In this document: positions 5,982 through 13,519 of the stretch, one piece after another
Position numbering within the stretch: the first letter of the stretch is position 1
How the letters are laid out: every line of letters starts with the position of its first letter
NCBI GenBank assembly: GCA_934561485.1
Contig: CAKTGS010000032.1
Span: 1 to 20,627 of the forward strand
DNA length: 20,627 bases
From: an uncultured Faecalibacterium sp.
Lineage (GTDB): Bacteria; Bacillota; Clostridia; Oscillospirales; Ruminococcaceae
Direction: 5' to 3'
Notes under the pieces: generated by a model
What the model was told of the DNA's origin: nothing
What the model saw: the letters and a program-made list of their open reading frames with translations, nothing else
Databases searched by the model: none
Position numbers and translations under genes: made by a program

Positions 5982-6530
5982 TCAGTCCAGTTTCAGGGTA
6001 TGGTACCCTTCGCCTTCCAGCGTTTTCCAGCAGAAAATCGTTCCTTCCAGGGTCATATAGCCGTGGGCGCTGTTCTCCTTGGGAATGCTCAGGGAGCCGG
6101 GGTTCAGGTAGAGATTTCCCTCGCCGAACTCCGTCCAGGCCGGAACATGGGTATGGCCGTGCAGCAGCACATCCCCCGTGGCCAGCGGCGGCAGGTTCTT
6201 CAGATTATATACGTGCCCGTGGGTGGCATAAACCAGCCGCTGCCCTACCGGCAGCACCGCATAATCCGCCATCACCGGGAACTCCAGCACCATCTGATCC
6301 ACCTCTGCATCGCAGTTGCCGCGCACACACAGCAATTTTTGCTTCATGCCGTTCAGCAGCGGGATCACCTCTTTGGGGGCATAGCCCTGTGGCAGGTCGT
6401 TGCGGGGGCCGTGGTAAAGCAGGTCGCCCAGCAGCAACAGGCGGTCCGCCCCCTCCCGTGCAAAAGCTTCCAGCATCTGGCGGCAGTAGAACGCCGACCC
6501 GTGCAGGTCGGATGCGATCATCCATTTCAT
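5982..6530 (-). CDS. yfcE: Metallophosphoesterase, YfcE/MJ0936 type phosphodiesterase
   Basis: This is a small cytoplasmic calcineurin-like phosphodiesterase that binds two metal ions. The in vivo substrate of the YfcE group is not established; bacterial members cleave model phosphodiesters. The 182 residues carry every metal-site block: Ser-Asp-Leu-His-Gly (Asp8, His10), Gly-Asp (Asp36) with His-Gly-Pro-Arg-Asn after it, Gly-Asn-Cys-Asp (Asn72), Thr-His-Gly-His (His104), Gly-His-Thr-His (His126, His128), and Asn-Pro-Gly-Ser. The start is the ATG at 6530, preceded by AAAGGAG on the minus strand. It has its own promoter and converges on the nitroreductase gene. The family and fold are secure; the symbol is given by resemblance. 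Confidence 0.93.
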   Translation of the reverse strand: MKWMIASDLHGSAFYCRQMLEAFAREGADRLLLLGDLLYHGPRNDLPQGYAPKEVIPLLNGMKQKLLCVRGNCDAEVDQMVLEFPVMADYAVLPVGQRLVYATHGHVYNLKNLPPLATGDVLLHGHTHVPAWTEFGEGNLYLNPGSLSIPKENSAHGYMTLEGTIFCWKTLEGEGYHTLKLD

Positions 6531-6565
6531 AGCAGGACACTCCTTTTTATAGAATATCTATTTTT

Positions 6566-6594
6566 ATTGTAGCGTACCCGTGAAAAATGGTCAA
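6566..6594 (-). promoter_or_regulatory. Promoter of the phosphodiesterase gene
   Basis: On the minus strand TTGACC (6594-6589) and TACAAT (6571-6566) are separated by 17 bases. They lie about 36 bases before the start codon in AT-rich sequence. Confidence 0.8.
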
Positions 6595-6628
6595 GTCTAT
6601 AAAAGTCATACTTTTACAATGTGGAGCC

Positions 6629-6657
6629 TTGACATCCGCTGCGTGGTGTGGTATCTT
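6629..6657 (+). promoter_or_regulatory. Promoter upstream of the MATE gene leader
   Basis: A perfect TTGACA (6629-6634) and TATCTT (6652-6657) have a 17-base spacer. Transcription would start near 6664, about 225 bases upstream of the MATE start codon, and run almost at once into the terminator at 6706-6746. Confidence 0.7.
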
Positions 6658-6705
6658 ACAGTCAATAAAATTCGTGTGGATTTTTACAGCAATATGCTAC
6701 TTTTC

Positions 6706-6746
6706 GCCACACAATGACTTCAAAAAAGCCATTGTGTGGCTTTTTT
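6706..6746 (+). terminator. Terminator in the MATE gene leader (candidate attenuator)
   Basis: A perfect 11-bp stem GCCACACAATG/CATTGTGTGGC (6706-6716, 6730-6740) is followed by six T residues. It lies between a good promoter and the MATE gene. Just upstream, GTGTGG (about 6674-6679) repeats part of the right arm and could pair with CCACAC of the left arm, preventing the terminator. This arrangement suits transcription attenuation; the alternative is a short RNA of about 80 bases ending here. Confidence 0.75.
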
Positions 6747-6823
6747 GTGCCCGCGTTTGTTTTCTCCAGCGGTCTTGCGCCGCAAGATGGCGGAGCCGCA
6801 CCCCGGCAAACCTGCCAAAACGC

Positions 6824-6846
6824 TGAAAGCCCCCGCAGGGCTTTCA
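6824..6846 (+). repeat. Hairpin in the MATE gene leader
   Basis: A perfect 9-bp inverted repeat TGAAAGCCC/GGGCTTTCA has a five-base loop and lies 42 bases before the start codon. There is no T run after it. A smaller TCTTGC/GCAAGA hairpin lies about 50 bases upstream. These add to the structured leader between the terminator and the coding region. Confidence 0.7.
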
Positions 6847-6888
6847 AGCAGCAATTCAATTTCAGTATTCAGGAGCAGCCAAAGAACT

Positions 6889-8220
6889 ATGAACGAATCC
6901 TTTATGAAAGAAAAGCCCGTACTGCCGCTGCTGCTGTCCATGGCGCTGCCCAACGTCCTTTCGATGCTGGTCAACTCCCTGTACAACATTGTGGACAGCC
7001 TGTTTGTGGCGCAGATCAGCGAGGACGCCATGACCGCCCTCAGCCTGGTGTACCCCATCCAGAACTTTGCCAATGCCATTGCCATTGGTTTTGGCATCGG
7101 CATCAATGCCATGATTGCTCTGTACCTGGGTGCAGGCGACCACAAAAAGGCCGAGACCGCCGCCACACACGGCATGGCGCTCTCGCTGCTGCACGGCGTT
7201 GTGATCACCGCCGTCAGCATTGCCATTATGCCGGGCTTTCTGCGCCGGTTCACCGCCGATGAAAGCCTGATCGCATCCGGCATCACCTATTCCACCATCG
7301 TGTTCCTGTTTGCCACCATCAACATGGCCGCCCTGGCTTTTGAAAAGATGTTCCAGGCCGTTGGCCGCATGAAGGTGACCATGGCAGCGCTGATCTTCGG
7401 CTGCGTATGCAACATCATTCTGGACCCCATCCTGATCTTCGGCCTTGGCCCGGTGCCCGCTCTGGGCATTGCGGGCGCTGCCCTGGCCACCGGCATCGGC
7501 CAGCTGCTGAGCCTGTGCGTATACCTGTTCGTCTACGCCCGCACTGAGCTGCCCATCCGTCTGCGCCGCAGCTGCCTGCACCCGGACGCCGCACTGGACG
7601 GCCGGCTGTATGCCATCGGCGTGCCGGCTATCCTCAATCTGGCCCTGCCTTCGCTGCTGGTCACCTTCCTCAACAGTCTGCTGGCCGGGTTCTCCCAGAG
7701 CTACGTGGTGGTGCTGGGCATCTACTATAAGCTGCAGACCTTCCTCTACCTGCCGGCCAACGGCATTGTGCAGGGTATGCGCCCGCTCATTGGCTACAAT
7801 TACGGTGCCAAGGAGCATGCGCGCGTGAAAAAGCTGTACAGCCTTACCCTGGTGATGAGCGCCGCCATCATGGCACTGGGCACCGCGCTCTGCCTGCTGG
7901 CCTCCGGGCAGCTCATCAGCCTGTTCTCATCCAACCCCGAAACCATTGCCGCCGGGCAGACCGCTCTGCGCATCATCTGCATTGGCTTTATTGTGTCAGC
8001 GGTGTCCACCACCTCGTCCGGTGCACTGGAAGGCCTGGGCAAAGGTGCGGAATCGCTGGTGATCTCTCTGTGCCGCTATGTGATCTTCATCATGCCGCTG
8101 GCTGCGGTGCTGTGCCATTTTCTGGGCGCAGACGGCGTGTGGCACGCCTTCTGGATCACCGAAGTGTTGTCTGCACTGGTGGCCTACCCGGTGTACTGCA
8201 AGGTGGTTACAAAGCGGTAA
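6889..8220 (+). CDS. MATE-family multidrug/sodium antiporter
   Basis: This is an inner-membrane exporter expected to use a sodium or proton gradient to expel organic cations or drugs. The 443 residues are normal for MATE proteins. About twelve hydrophobic segments are arranged as two related halves. The family start Leu-Pro-Leu-Leu-Leu-Ser-Met-Ala-Leu-Pro-Asn and the Asn-Ser-Leu-Tyr-Asn-Ile-Val-Asp-Ser-Leu-Phe-Val stretch (about 27-38) are characteristic, as are Asp-Pro-Ile-Leu-Ile-Phe-Gly and Pro-Leu-Ile-Gly-Tyr-Asn-Tyr-Gly in the second half. The ATG at 6889 is chosen because an AGGAG lies 13 bases before it and homologous sequence starts there; the 51 codons open upstream overlap the leader terminator. 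It is monocistronic, with its own terminator. Substrate not readable. Confidence 0.92.
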   Translation: MNESFMKEKPVLPLLLSMALPNVLSMLVNSLYNIVDSLFVAQISEDAMTALSLVYPIQNFANAIAIGFGIGINAMIALYLGAGDHKKAETAATHGMALSLLHGVVITAVSIAIMPGFLRRFTADESLIASGITYSTIVFLFATINMAALAFEKMFQAVGRMKVTMAALIFGCVCNIILDPILIFGLGPVPALGIAGAALATGIGQLLSLCVYLFVYARTELPIRLRRSCLHPDAALDGRLYAIGVPAILNLALPSLLVTFLNSLLAGFSQSYVVVLGIYYKLQTFLYLPANGIVQGMRPLIGYNYGAKEHARVKKLYSLTLVMSAAIMALGTALCLLASGQLISLFSSNPETIAAGQTALRIICIGFIVSAVSTTSSGALEGLGKGAESLVISLCRYVIFIMPLAAVLCHFLGADGVWHAFWITEVLSALVAYPVYCKVVTKR

Positions 8221-8228
8221 ATTTTATT

Positions 8229-8264
8229 AAAAGCTGTTGTACTTTTGGGTACAGCAGCTTTTTT
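8229..8264 (+). terminator. Terminator after the MATE gene
   Basis: A 14-bp stem AAAAGCTGTTGTAC/GTACAGCAGCTTTT (one G-U pair, loop 8243-8248) is followed by a run of T residues to 8264. Confidence 0.92.
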
Positions 8265-8383
8265 CTTTAATACCCTCGCCCTCTTCTTATTATATCGCCT
8301 CTTTTCCTGCACAATCTCCCAGCAGAACAGTCGGATATCTTTGTGGATTGTGCCGAAGTGTATGAACACTTTATGGCTCCCTC

Positions 8384-8412
8384 TTGAAATCCCTATCAAA
8401 AAGATATAGAAT
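8384..8412 (+). promoter_or_regulatory. Candidate promoter of the suf operon
   Basis: TTGAAA (8384-8389) and TAGAAT (8407-8412), 17-base spacer, lie about 77 bases before the sufC start. No clear IscR- or SufR-type operator was recognised around it. Confidence 0.55.
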
Positions 8413-8434
8413 GCACTCAGAGAGTTATCCTAGT

Positions 8435-8458
8435 GCAGCACTCGGATTTTGGTGCTGC
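8435..8458 (+). promoter_or_regulatory. Hairpin in the suf leader
   Basis: GCAGCAC (8435-8441) pairs with GTGCTGC (8452-8458) around a 10-base loop in the presumed 5' leader, ending 17 bases before the ribosome binding site. It might influence translation or messenger stability. It is not followed by a T run, so it is not an evident terminator. Confidence 0.45.
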
Positions 8459-8488
8459 GCCCGGTTTTGTCATTTGGAGGTGCAGTTT

Positions 8489-9247
8489 ATGAACAATCCG
8501 CTGCTGGAAGTCAAAGACCTGCAGGTTACCGTTGGTGAGGAGCAGAAGGTGCTGCTCAACGGCCTGAATCTGACCGTATACCCCGGCGAGACCCATGTGC
8601 TCATGGGCCACAACGGCGCCGGTAAATCCACCCTGATGAGCGCCCTGATGGGCGACCCGCGCTATACCATTACCCGCGGCCAGATCATGTTTCGCGGGCA
8701 GGATGTGACCCACGAGAGCGCCGATGTGCGCGCCCGCCTGGGCATGTTCCTTTCCTTCCAGACGCCGGAAGAGATCCCCGGCATCACGCTGGAAAACTTC
8801 CTGCGCACGGCCCAGAACGCCATTACCGGCAAGCCGGTCAAGGTATTCGCCTTCCGCAAGGAGCTGGCCAAGCAGATGGAAGCCCTGGGCATGGACCCCT
8901 CTTACGCCGACCGCTACCTGAATGTAGGCTTCTCCGGCGGCGAAAAGAAGAAGAGCGAGATCCTGCAGCTTCTCATGCTCAAGCCCAAGCTGGCCCTGCT
9001 GGACGAGACCGACTCCGGCCTGGACGTGGACGCCGTGAAAACCGTGGCCCAGGGTGTGCGCGCCTACCACGATGACACCAATGCCCTGATCATCATCACC
9101 CACAACGCCAAAATTCTGGAAGGCCTGCATGTGGATTACGTCCATGTGCTGGACGATGCTCACATCGTGCGCACCGGCAGCGATGAGCTGGTGAACGAGA
9201 TCATCGAGGAGGGCTTCCGTGCGGTGAAGGAGGACGAAGCAGAATGA
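8489..9247 (+). CDS. sufC: Fe-S cluster assembly ATPase SufC
   Basis: This is the cytoplasmic ABC-type ATPase of the SufBCD scaffold. ATP hydrolysis drives shape changes of SufB and SufD that allow Fe-S cluster assembly. The 252 residues contain Walker A GHNGAGKST (40-48), the signature Phe-Ser-Gly-Gly-Glu-Lys-Lys-Lys (148-155, the Lys-rich form typical of SufC), Walker B LALLDETDSGLD (168-179), and the switch His205. The start is the ATG at 8489 after TGGAGG. An upstream in-frame TTG at 8384 lies on the promoter -35 and would add 35 unrelated residues. It is first in the operon and overlaps sufB by ATGA. Confidence 0.97.
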   Translation: MNNPLLEVKDLQVTVGEEQKVLLNGLNLTVYPGETHVLMGHNGAGKSTLMSALMGDPRYTITRGQIMFRGQDVTHESADVRARLGMFLSFQTPEEIPGITLENFLRTAQNAITGKPVKVFAFRKELAKQMEALGMDPSYADRYLNVGFSGGEKKKSEILQLLMLKPKLALLDETDSGLDVDAVKTVAQGVRAYHDDTNALIIITHNAKILEGLHVDYVHVLDDAHIVRTGSDELVNEIIEEGFRAVKEDEAE

Positions 9248-10662
9248 GAGCCTTTGAAACCGAAAAGACCGATGTCGCCGAGGTAGACCGCAGCATTTAC
9301 GACATCCGGGACGGCGAGAATGCCGCCTTTGAGGTAAACTCCGGCCTGACCAGTGAGATCGTGGAAAAAATTTCCGAGGAAAAGCACGACCCCGAGTGGA
9401 TGCGCATTTTCCGCCTGAAAGCACTGGAAACCTACAACAGGATGCCGGTGCAGAACTGGGGTCCTTCCATTGAAGGGCTGGATATGAACAACATCGTCAC
9501 CTACGTGCGCCCCAACACCGAGATGCGCGGCAAATGGAGCGATGTGCCCGAGGACATCAAGAACACCTTTGAGCGCCTGGGCATCCCCAAAGCCGAGCGT
9601 GCTTCGCTGGCCGGCGTGGGTGCCCAGTACGACTCCGAGGTGGTGTACCACAACGTCAAATCCGAGGTTGCCGCCCAGGGTGTGGTGTACACCGACATGG
9701 AAAGCGCCCTTACCGGCCCCTATGCCGAAATGGTGCGCAAGCATTTCATGAAGCTGGTGCCCCCTACCGACCACAAGTTTGCAGCCCTGCACGGTGCCGT
9801 GTGGAGCGGCGGTTCCTTTGTGTATGTGCCCGCCGGGGTGCATGTGGAAATTCCGCTGCAATCTTACTTCCGCCTGAACGCCAAGGGTGCCGGCCAGTTT
9901 GAGCACACCCTGATCATTGTGGACAAGGGTGCCTACCTGCATTTTATCGAGGGCTGCTCTGCCCCCAAATACAATGTAGCCAACCTGCACGCAGGCTGCG
10001 TGGAGATCTACGTAGGCGAGAATGCCCGAGTGCGCTACTCCACCATCGAGAACTGGTCCAAGAACATGTACAACCTGAACACCAAGCGCGCCAAGGTGGA
10101 AAAGGGTGGCACCATCGAGTGGGTGTCCGGCTCCTTTGGTTCCCACACTTCCTGCCTGTACCCCATGAGCATTCTGGCAGGCGAGGGTGCCCGCATGGAG
10201 TTTACCGGCATCACCTTTGCCGGTGCCGGGCAGGATCTGGATACCGGTGCCAAGGTGGTGCACGCAGCCCCCAACACCAGCTCCCACATCACCACAAAGT
10301 CCATTGCCCGCGATGGCGGCATTTCCAACTTCCGCAGCTCGGTCACCGTGCTGCCCAACGCGAAAAACAGCAAGTCCGCCGTCTCCTGCGAGAGCCTGAT
10401 GCTGGACGACCGCTCCCGCTCCGATACCATTCCCGAAATGGACATCCGCTGCGATGCCGTGGATGTGGGCCACGAAGCCAAGATCGGCCGCATCAGCGAG
10501 GAAGCCGTGTTCTACCTCATGAGCCGCGGCCTTTCGGAAGAGGACGCCCGGGCGCTGATCGTGGGCGGCTTTGCCGAACCCATTGCCAAGGAGCTGCCCG
10601 TGGAGTACGCCGTGGAAATGAACAACCTGATCCACCTGGAAATGAAGGGCAGTATTGGCTGA
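9244..10662 (+). CDS. sufB: Fe-S cluster assembly scaffold protein SufB
   Basis: This is the scaffold subunit of SufBCD, on which iron and sulfide are thought to be assembled. The 472 residues are standard length. The start overlaps the sufC stop (ATGA). The central part (about 175-420) shows the repeated short beta strands of the SufB/D beta-helix, including Trp-Ser-Gly-Gly-Ser-Phe-Val-Tyr-Val-Pro-Ala-Gly-Val and Phe-Ile-Glu-Gly-Cys-Ser-Ala-Pro. The C-terminus has the family's GRISEEAVFYLMSRGLSEED segment (about 415-434), the helical part that binds SufC. Cysteines suitable as ligands or sulfur acceptors are present, for example in the Val-Ser-Cys-Glu-Ser segment and in Asp-Ile-Arg-Cys-Asp near the C-terminus. 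Confidence 0.97.
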   Translation: MRAFETEKTDVAEVDRSIYDIRDGENAAFEVNSGLTSEIVEKISEEKHDPEWMRIFRLKALETYNRMPVQNWGPSIEGLDMNNIVTYVRPNTEMRGKWSDVPEDIKNTFERLGIPKAERASLAGVGAQYDSEVVYHNVKSEVAAQGVVYTDMESALTGPYAEMVRKHFMKLVPPTDHKFAALHGAVWSGGSFVYVPAGVHVEIPLQSYFRLNAKGAGQFEHTLIIVDKGAYLHFIEGCSAPKYNVANLHAGCVEIYVGENARVRYSTIENWSKNMYNLNTKRAKVEKGGTIEWVSGSFGSHTSCLYPMSILAGEGARMEFTGITFAGAGQDLDTGAKVVHAAPNTSSHITTKSIARDGGISNFRSSVTVLPNAKNSKSAVSCESLMLDDRSRSDTIPEMDIRCDAVDVGHEAKIGRISEEAVFYLMSRGLSEEDARALIVGGFAEPIAKELPVEYAVEMNNLIHLEMKGSIG

Positions 10663-10676
10663 GAGGGGGCATTTTG

Positions 10677-11756
10677 ATGAACGAAACGAATATGAACCGC
10701 CTGCCGGTGCCCACCTGGAACCAGTGCGGCGTGAACGCGGCCCCTGCGGCCGCTGCCCTGCCGGCCAGTGCCGGAGACTGGGGCGAAGCCGAATTTGCCG
10801 TCACCCTGCCTGCCGGGGTCGGTGAGAGCAAGGAAGAATTCACTGCCTTTGCCGAAAGCGGCATGGGCGCTGAGACCGATGCTTTTCTGCTGGAAAATGC
10901 CACCATCCGCCATGCGCTGACGGTGGCTGAAAATACCGCCGTGGCGCAGCCTGCCGTGTTTGAATTCACGCTGGATGCCGCCCACCCCAATGCCCTGAGC
11001 GTGTTGGACGTGGACGCCAAGGCAAACAGCAGCCTGACGTTGGTGCAGGTGGTGCGCGGCGATGCCGAAAACGGCGTGGCAACCAACCTGGTGCGTATCC
11101 GTGCCGCCGAGGGCGCTCACGTCAAGCTGGTGCAGGTGCAGCTGCTGGGCAGCCATGCCCGCCGCTGGAACGCTGTGGCCGTGGAGGAAGGCACCGGTGC
11201 CAAAGTGGAGCAGGTGCGTCTGGAACTGGGCGGCAGTGTTTCCGCCTGCGGCACCCGCGCCATGCTGGGCACCGCCAAGAGTGAATACGACCTGGATGCC
11301 ATCTATTTTGGCGGCGGCCAGGCCGTGCTGGATTACAACGATGTGTCTGTGCACACCGCCAAGGACACCTTGTGCGAGATGCACACCGCCGGTGTGCTGA
11401 CCGGCCGCGCCAGCAAGATCCTGCGCGGCACCATCGACTTCCGCCGGGGGGCCAAGCGCGGCGTGGGCCATGAGAGCGAGGATGTGCTGCTGTTCAGCCC
11501 CGAAGCCCGCAACCGCACCGCACCGCTGATCCTTTGCGGCGAAGAAGAGGTGGAAGGCCAGCACGCAGCTTCCATCGGCCGCCTGGACGAAGAAAAGCTG
11601 TACTATCTGCGCTCCCGCGGCCTGAGCGAAGCACAGGCCCGCCGCCTGATGGTGGATGCCCGTTTTGCTCCCGCGCTGGATAAGATCCCGCTGGCGGACC
11701 TGCGCACCGAAGCGGCCGCAGAAACTGCAAGGAGGCTGGACGCAGATGTTGAATAA
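10677..11756 (+). CDS. sufD: Fe-S cluster assembly protein SufD
   Basis: This is the partner of SufB in the SufBC2D complex, needed for iron acquisition during cluster assembly. The protein has 359 residues. The N-terminal 80 or so are Ala-rich and variable; the middle shows the SufB/D beta-helix; the C-terminus has Ser-Ile-Gly-Arg-Leu-Asp-Glu-Glu-Lys-Leu-Tyr-Tyr-Leu-Arg-Ser-Arg-Gly-Leu-Ser, the block shared with SufB. Shorter length and divergence from SufB distinguish it. The ATG at 10677 follows AGAGGGGG, 14 bases after sufB. The frame is open much further upstream but only as a shadow of sufB. Its end overlaps sufS by 11 bases. Confidence 0.93.
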   Translation: MNETNMNRLPVPTWNQCGVNAAPAAAALPASAGDWGEAEFAVTLPAGVGESKEEFTAFAESGMGAETDAFLLENATIRHALTVAENTAVAQPAVFEFTLDAAHPNALSVLDVDAKANSSLTLVQVVRGDAENGVATNLVRIRAAEGAHVKLVQVQLLGSHARRWNAVAVEEGTGAKVEQVRLELGGSVSACGTRAMLGTAKSEYDLDAIYFGGGQAVLDYNDVSVHTAKDTLCEMHTAGVLTGRASKILRGTIDFRRGAKRGVGHESEDVLLFSPEARNRTAPLILCGEEEVEGQHAASIGRLDEEKLYYLRSRGLSEAQARRLMVDARFAPALDKIPLADLRTEAAAETARRLDADVE

Positions 11757-12975
11757 TCAGACGAACCCCTGGCTCAAGGATTTCCCGATCCTGGCGGCAG
11801 ACGAAAACGGCAGCCGTCTGGTCTATCTGGACAGTGCCGCTACCACTCAGCACCCCACCCAGGTGCTGGATGCCGTGGCCAATTACTACAGGCACGACAA
11901 CGCCAACCCCCACCGGGGCGTGTACGAACTGGCCATGCGGGCCACGGACGCCCACGAGGGTGCCCGCCACCGCGTGGCACGGTTCTTTAACGCACAGGAC
12001 GATGAGATCGTGTTTACCCAGAACACCACCGAAGCGCTGAACCTGGTGGCCTACAGCTACGGGCTGCATTTTCTGCATGAGGGCGATGAGATCGTGATCT
12101 CGGTGGCCGAGCACCACTCCAACCTGGTGCCCTGGCAGCGTGTGGCGCAGGCCACCGGTGCAAAGCTGGTGTATCTGTACCCCGGTGCAGACGGCCACCT
12201 GACCGAAGAAGAACTGGATAAAAAGATCACCGGTAAGACCAAACTGGTGGCCGTGGGCATGGTGTCCAACGTGCTGGGCCTGCGTGCCCCCGTGGAGGCC
12301 ATTGTGGCCCGCGCCCATGCCGTGGGTGCCGTAGTGGTGCTGGACTGCGCCCAGAGTGCCCCCCACATGCCGGTGGATGTCAAGAAGCTGGACGTGGACT
12401 TCGCGGCCTGCTCGGCTCATAAGCTGTATGCCCCTATGGGCATGGGTGCCCTGTACGCCCGGGCCGAACTGCTGGACAAGATGCCGCCCTTCCTCAGCGG
12501 CGGCGATATGATCGGTGCCGTGCACGAGCACAGTGCCACCTGGGCAGAAGGCCCCCGCAAGTTTGAAGCCGGCACCCGAAACGTGGGCGGCGAAGTAGGC
12601 TTTGCCGCCGCGCTGGACTATATGCAAAGCATTGGTTGGGACGCCATGATGACCCACGAACACGCCCTGCTGGACCGGATGCTGAAAGGCATGGCCCAGA
12701 TGCCGTGGCTCACGGTTTACGGTGACCCCACTGCCGCCAAGCGCTTTGGCGTGGTATCCTTCAACGTGAACGATGTGCACCCCCACGATGTGGCCACCAT
12801 TCTGGATGCCGGCGGCGTAGCCGTGCGGGCAGGCCACCACTGCGCACAGCCGCTGATGGACTTTCTGGGCATTGGCTCCTGCTGCCGTGCCAGCGTGGCC
12901 ATCTACAACACGGCAGAGGATGTGGACGCCCTGCTGAACAATCTGGAAAATGTACGAAAGGTGATGGGCTTATGA
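11746..12975 (+). CDS. sufS: Cysteine desulfurase SufS (group II)
   Basis: This PLP enzyme converts cysteine to alanine and holds the sulfur as a persulfide for SufU. The 409 residues include Ser-Ala-His-Lys with the PLP-binding Lys226, Asp200 and Gln203 around the cofactor, His123/His124 in Glu-His-His-Ser-Asn, Gly-His-His-Cys-Ala-Gln-Pro (363-369), and the catalytic Cys380 in Cys-Arg-Ala-Ser-Val-Ala. The short lobe around that cysteine identifies the SufS rather than the IscS/NifS group. An extra cysteine directly before it (Cys379) is a little unusual. The ATG at 11746 has AAGGAGG before it inside sufD; the stop overlaps sufU (ATGA). Confidence 0.96.
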   Translation: MLNNQTNPWLKDFPILAADENGSRLVYLDSAATTQHPTQVLDAVANYYRHDNANPHRGVYELAMRATDAHEGARHRVARFFNAQDDEIVFTQNTTEALNLVAYSYGLHFLHEGDEIVISVAEHHSNLVPWQRVAQATGAKLVYLYPGADGHLTEEELDKKITGKTKLVAVGMVSNVLGLRAPVEAIVARAHAVGAVVVLDCAQSAPHMPVDVKKLDVDFAACSAHKLYAPMGMGALYARAELLDKMPPFLSGGDMIGAVHEHSATWAEGPRKFEAGTRNVGGEVGFAAALDYMQSIGWDAMMTHEHALLDRMLKGMAQMPWLTVYGDPTAAKRFGVVSFNVNDVHPHDVATILDAGGVAVRAGHHCAQPLMDFLGIGSCCRASVAIYNTAEDVDALLNNLENVRKVMGL

Positions 12976-13409
12976 ACCTGAATGAACTGTATACCCAGGT
13001 GATCACCGAAAACAGCCGCAGCCAGGAGAACCGCCACCCGGTGGAAGGTGCCACCCACAGCCTGGAAGGCGTGAACCCCAGCTGCGGCGATGACATCACC
13101 CTGCAGCTGCGGGTGAAGGACGGCAAGATCGAGGACGCCGGGTTCATCGGCAGCGGCTGCGCCATCAGCCAGGCATCCGCTTCGCTGATGATCGACCTGG
13201 TCAAGGGCCGCACCGTGGAGGATGCCCGCCGCCTGATCGGCCTGTATTTTGATATGATCAAGGGCAAGATCACCCCGGAGCAGCTGGACGATCTGGAAGA
13301 TGTGGCTGCCCTGCAGGGCATTGCCCATGTGCCTGCCCGGGTCAAGTGCGCCGTGCTGGCCTGGCACACGCTGGAAGAAGCCCTGGACGGCGAAGGCAAA
13401 GTGAAATAA
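12972..13409 (+). CDS. sufU: Sulfur-transfer protein SufU
   Basis: This zinc-bound sulfurtransferase accepts sulfur from SufS in Gram-positive Suf systems. The 145 residues contain the ligand set Cys38 and Asp40 in Asn-Pro-Ser-Cys-Gly-Asp, Cys63 in Gly-Ser-Gly-Cys-Ala-Ile-Ser, and Cys126 in Pro-Ala-Arg-Val-Lys-Cys-Ala. The segment between the last two cysteines is longer than in IscU, as in SufU, and the IscU His-Cys pair is missing. The four-base overlap with sufS supports coupled synthesis. No sufE or sufA is present in this operon, consistent with SufU serving as the sulfur acceptor. Confidence 0.95.
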   Translation: MNLNELYTQVITENSRSQENRHPVEGATHSLEGVNPSCGDDITLQLRVKDGKIEDAGFIGSGCAISQASASLMIDLVKGRTVEDARRLIGLYFDMIKGKITPEQLDDLEDVAALQGIAHVPARVKCAVLAWHTLEEALDGEGKVK

Positions 13410-13478
13410 AAACTGTTTGCTAAAGAATGGAGCGCCCGCCATGGGCTCTCTACCGCTGCTGACAGCGTACATCCCCGA

Positions 13479-13519
13479 AAAAAACTCCCCGGCATTGCAA
13501 TCGTGCCGGGGAGTTTTTT
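13479..13519. terminator. Bidirectional terminator between sufU and the lipoprotein gene
   Basis: A perfect 16-bp stem AAAAAACTCCCCGGCA/TGCCGGGGAGTTTTTT (13479-13494, 13504-13519) has T runs on both strands. It ends the suf operon and, on the minus strand, the lipoprotein gene, whose stop codon overlaps the repeat's right end. Confidence 0.95.

Noticed and set aside
6587..6826. A 79-codon open frame upstream of the MATE gene as a possible leader peptide.
   Set aside because: It begins upstream of the promoter at 6629-6657, so it would not be on the transcript, and it runs through the terminator.
9160..10635. A 491-codon minus-strand open frame, with similar long ones over sufD and sufS.
   Set aside because: These are shadows of the suf genes. 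Low-information His/Gly-rich translations and no ribosome binding site were seen.
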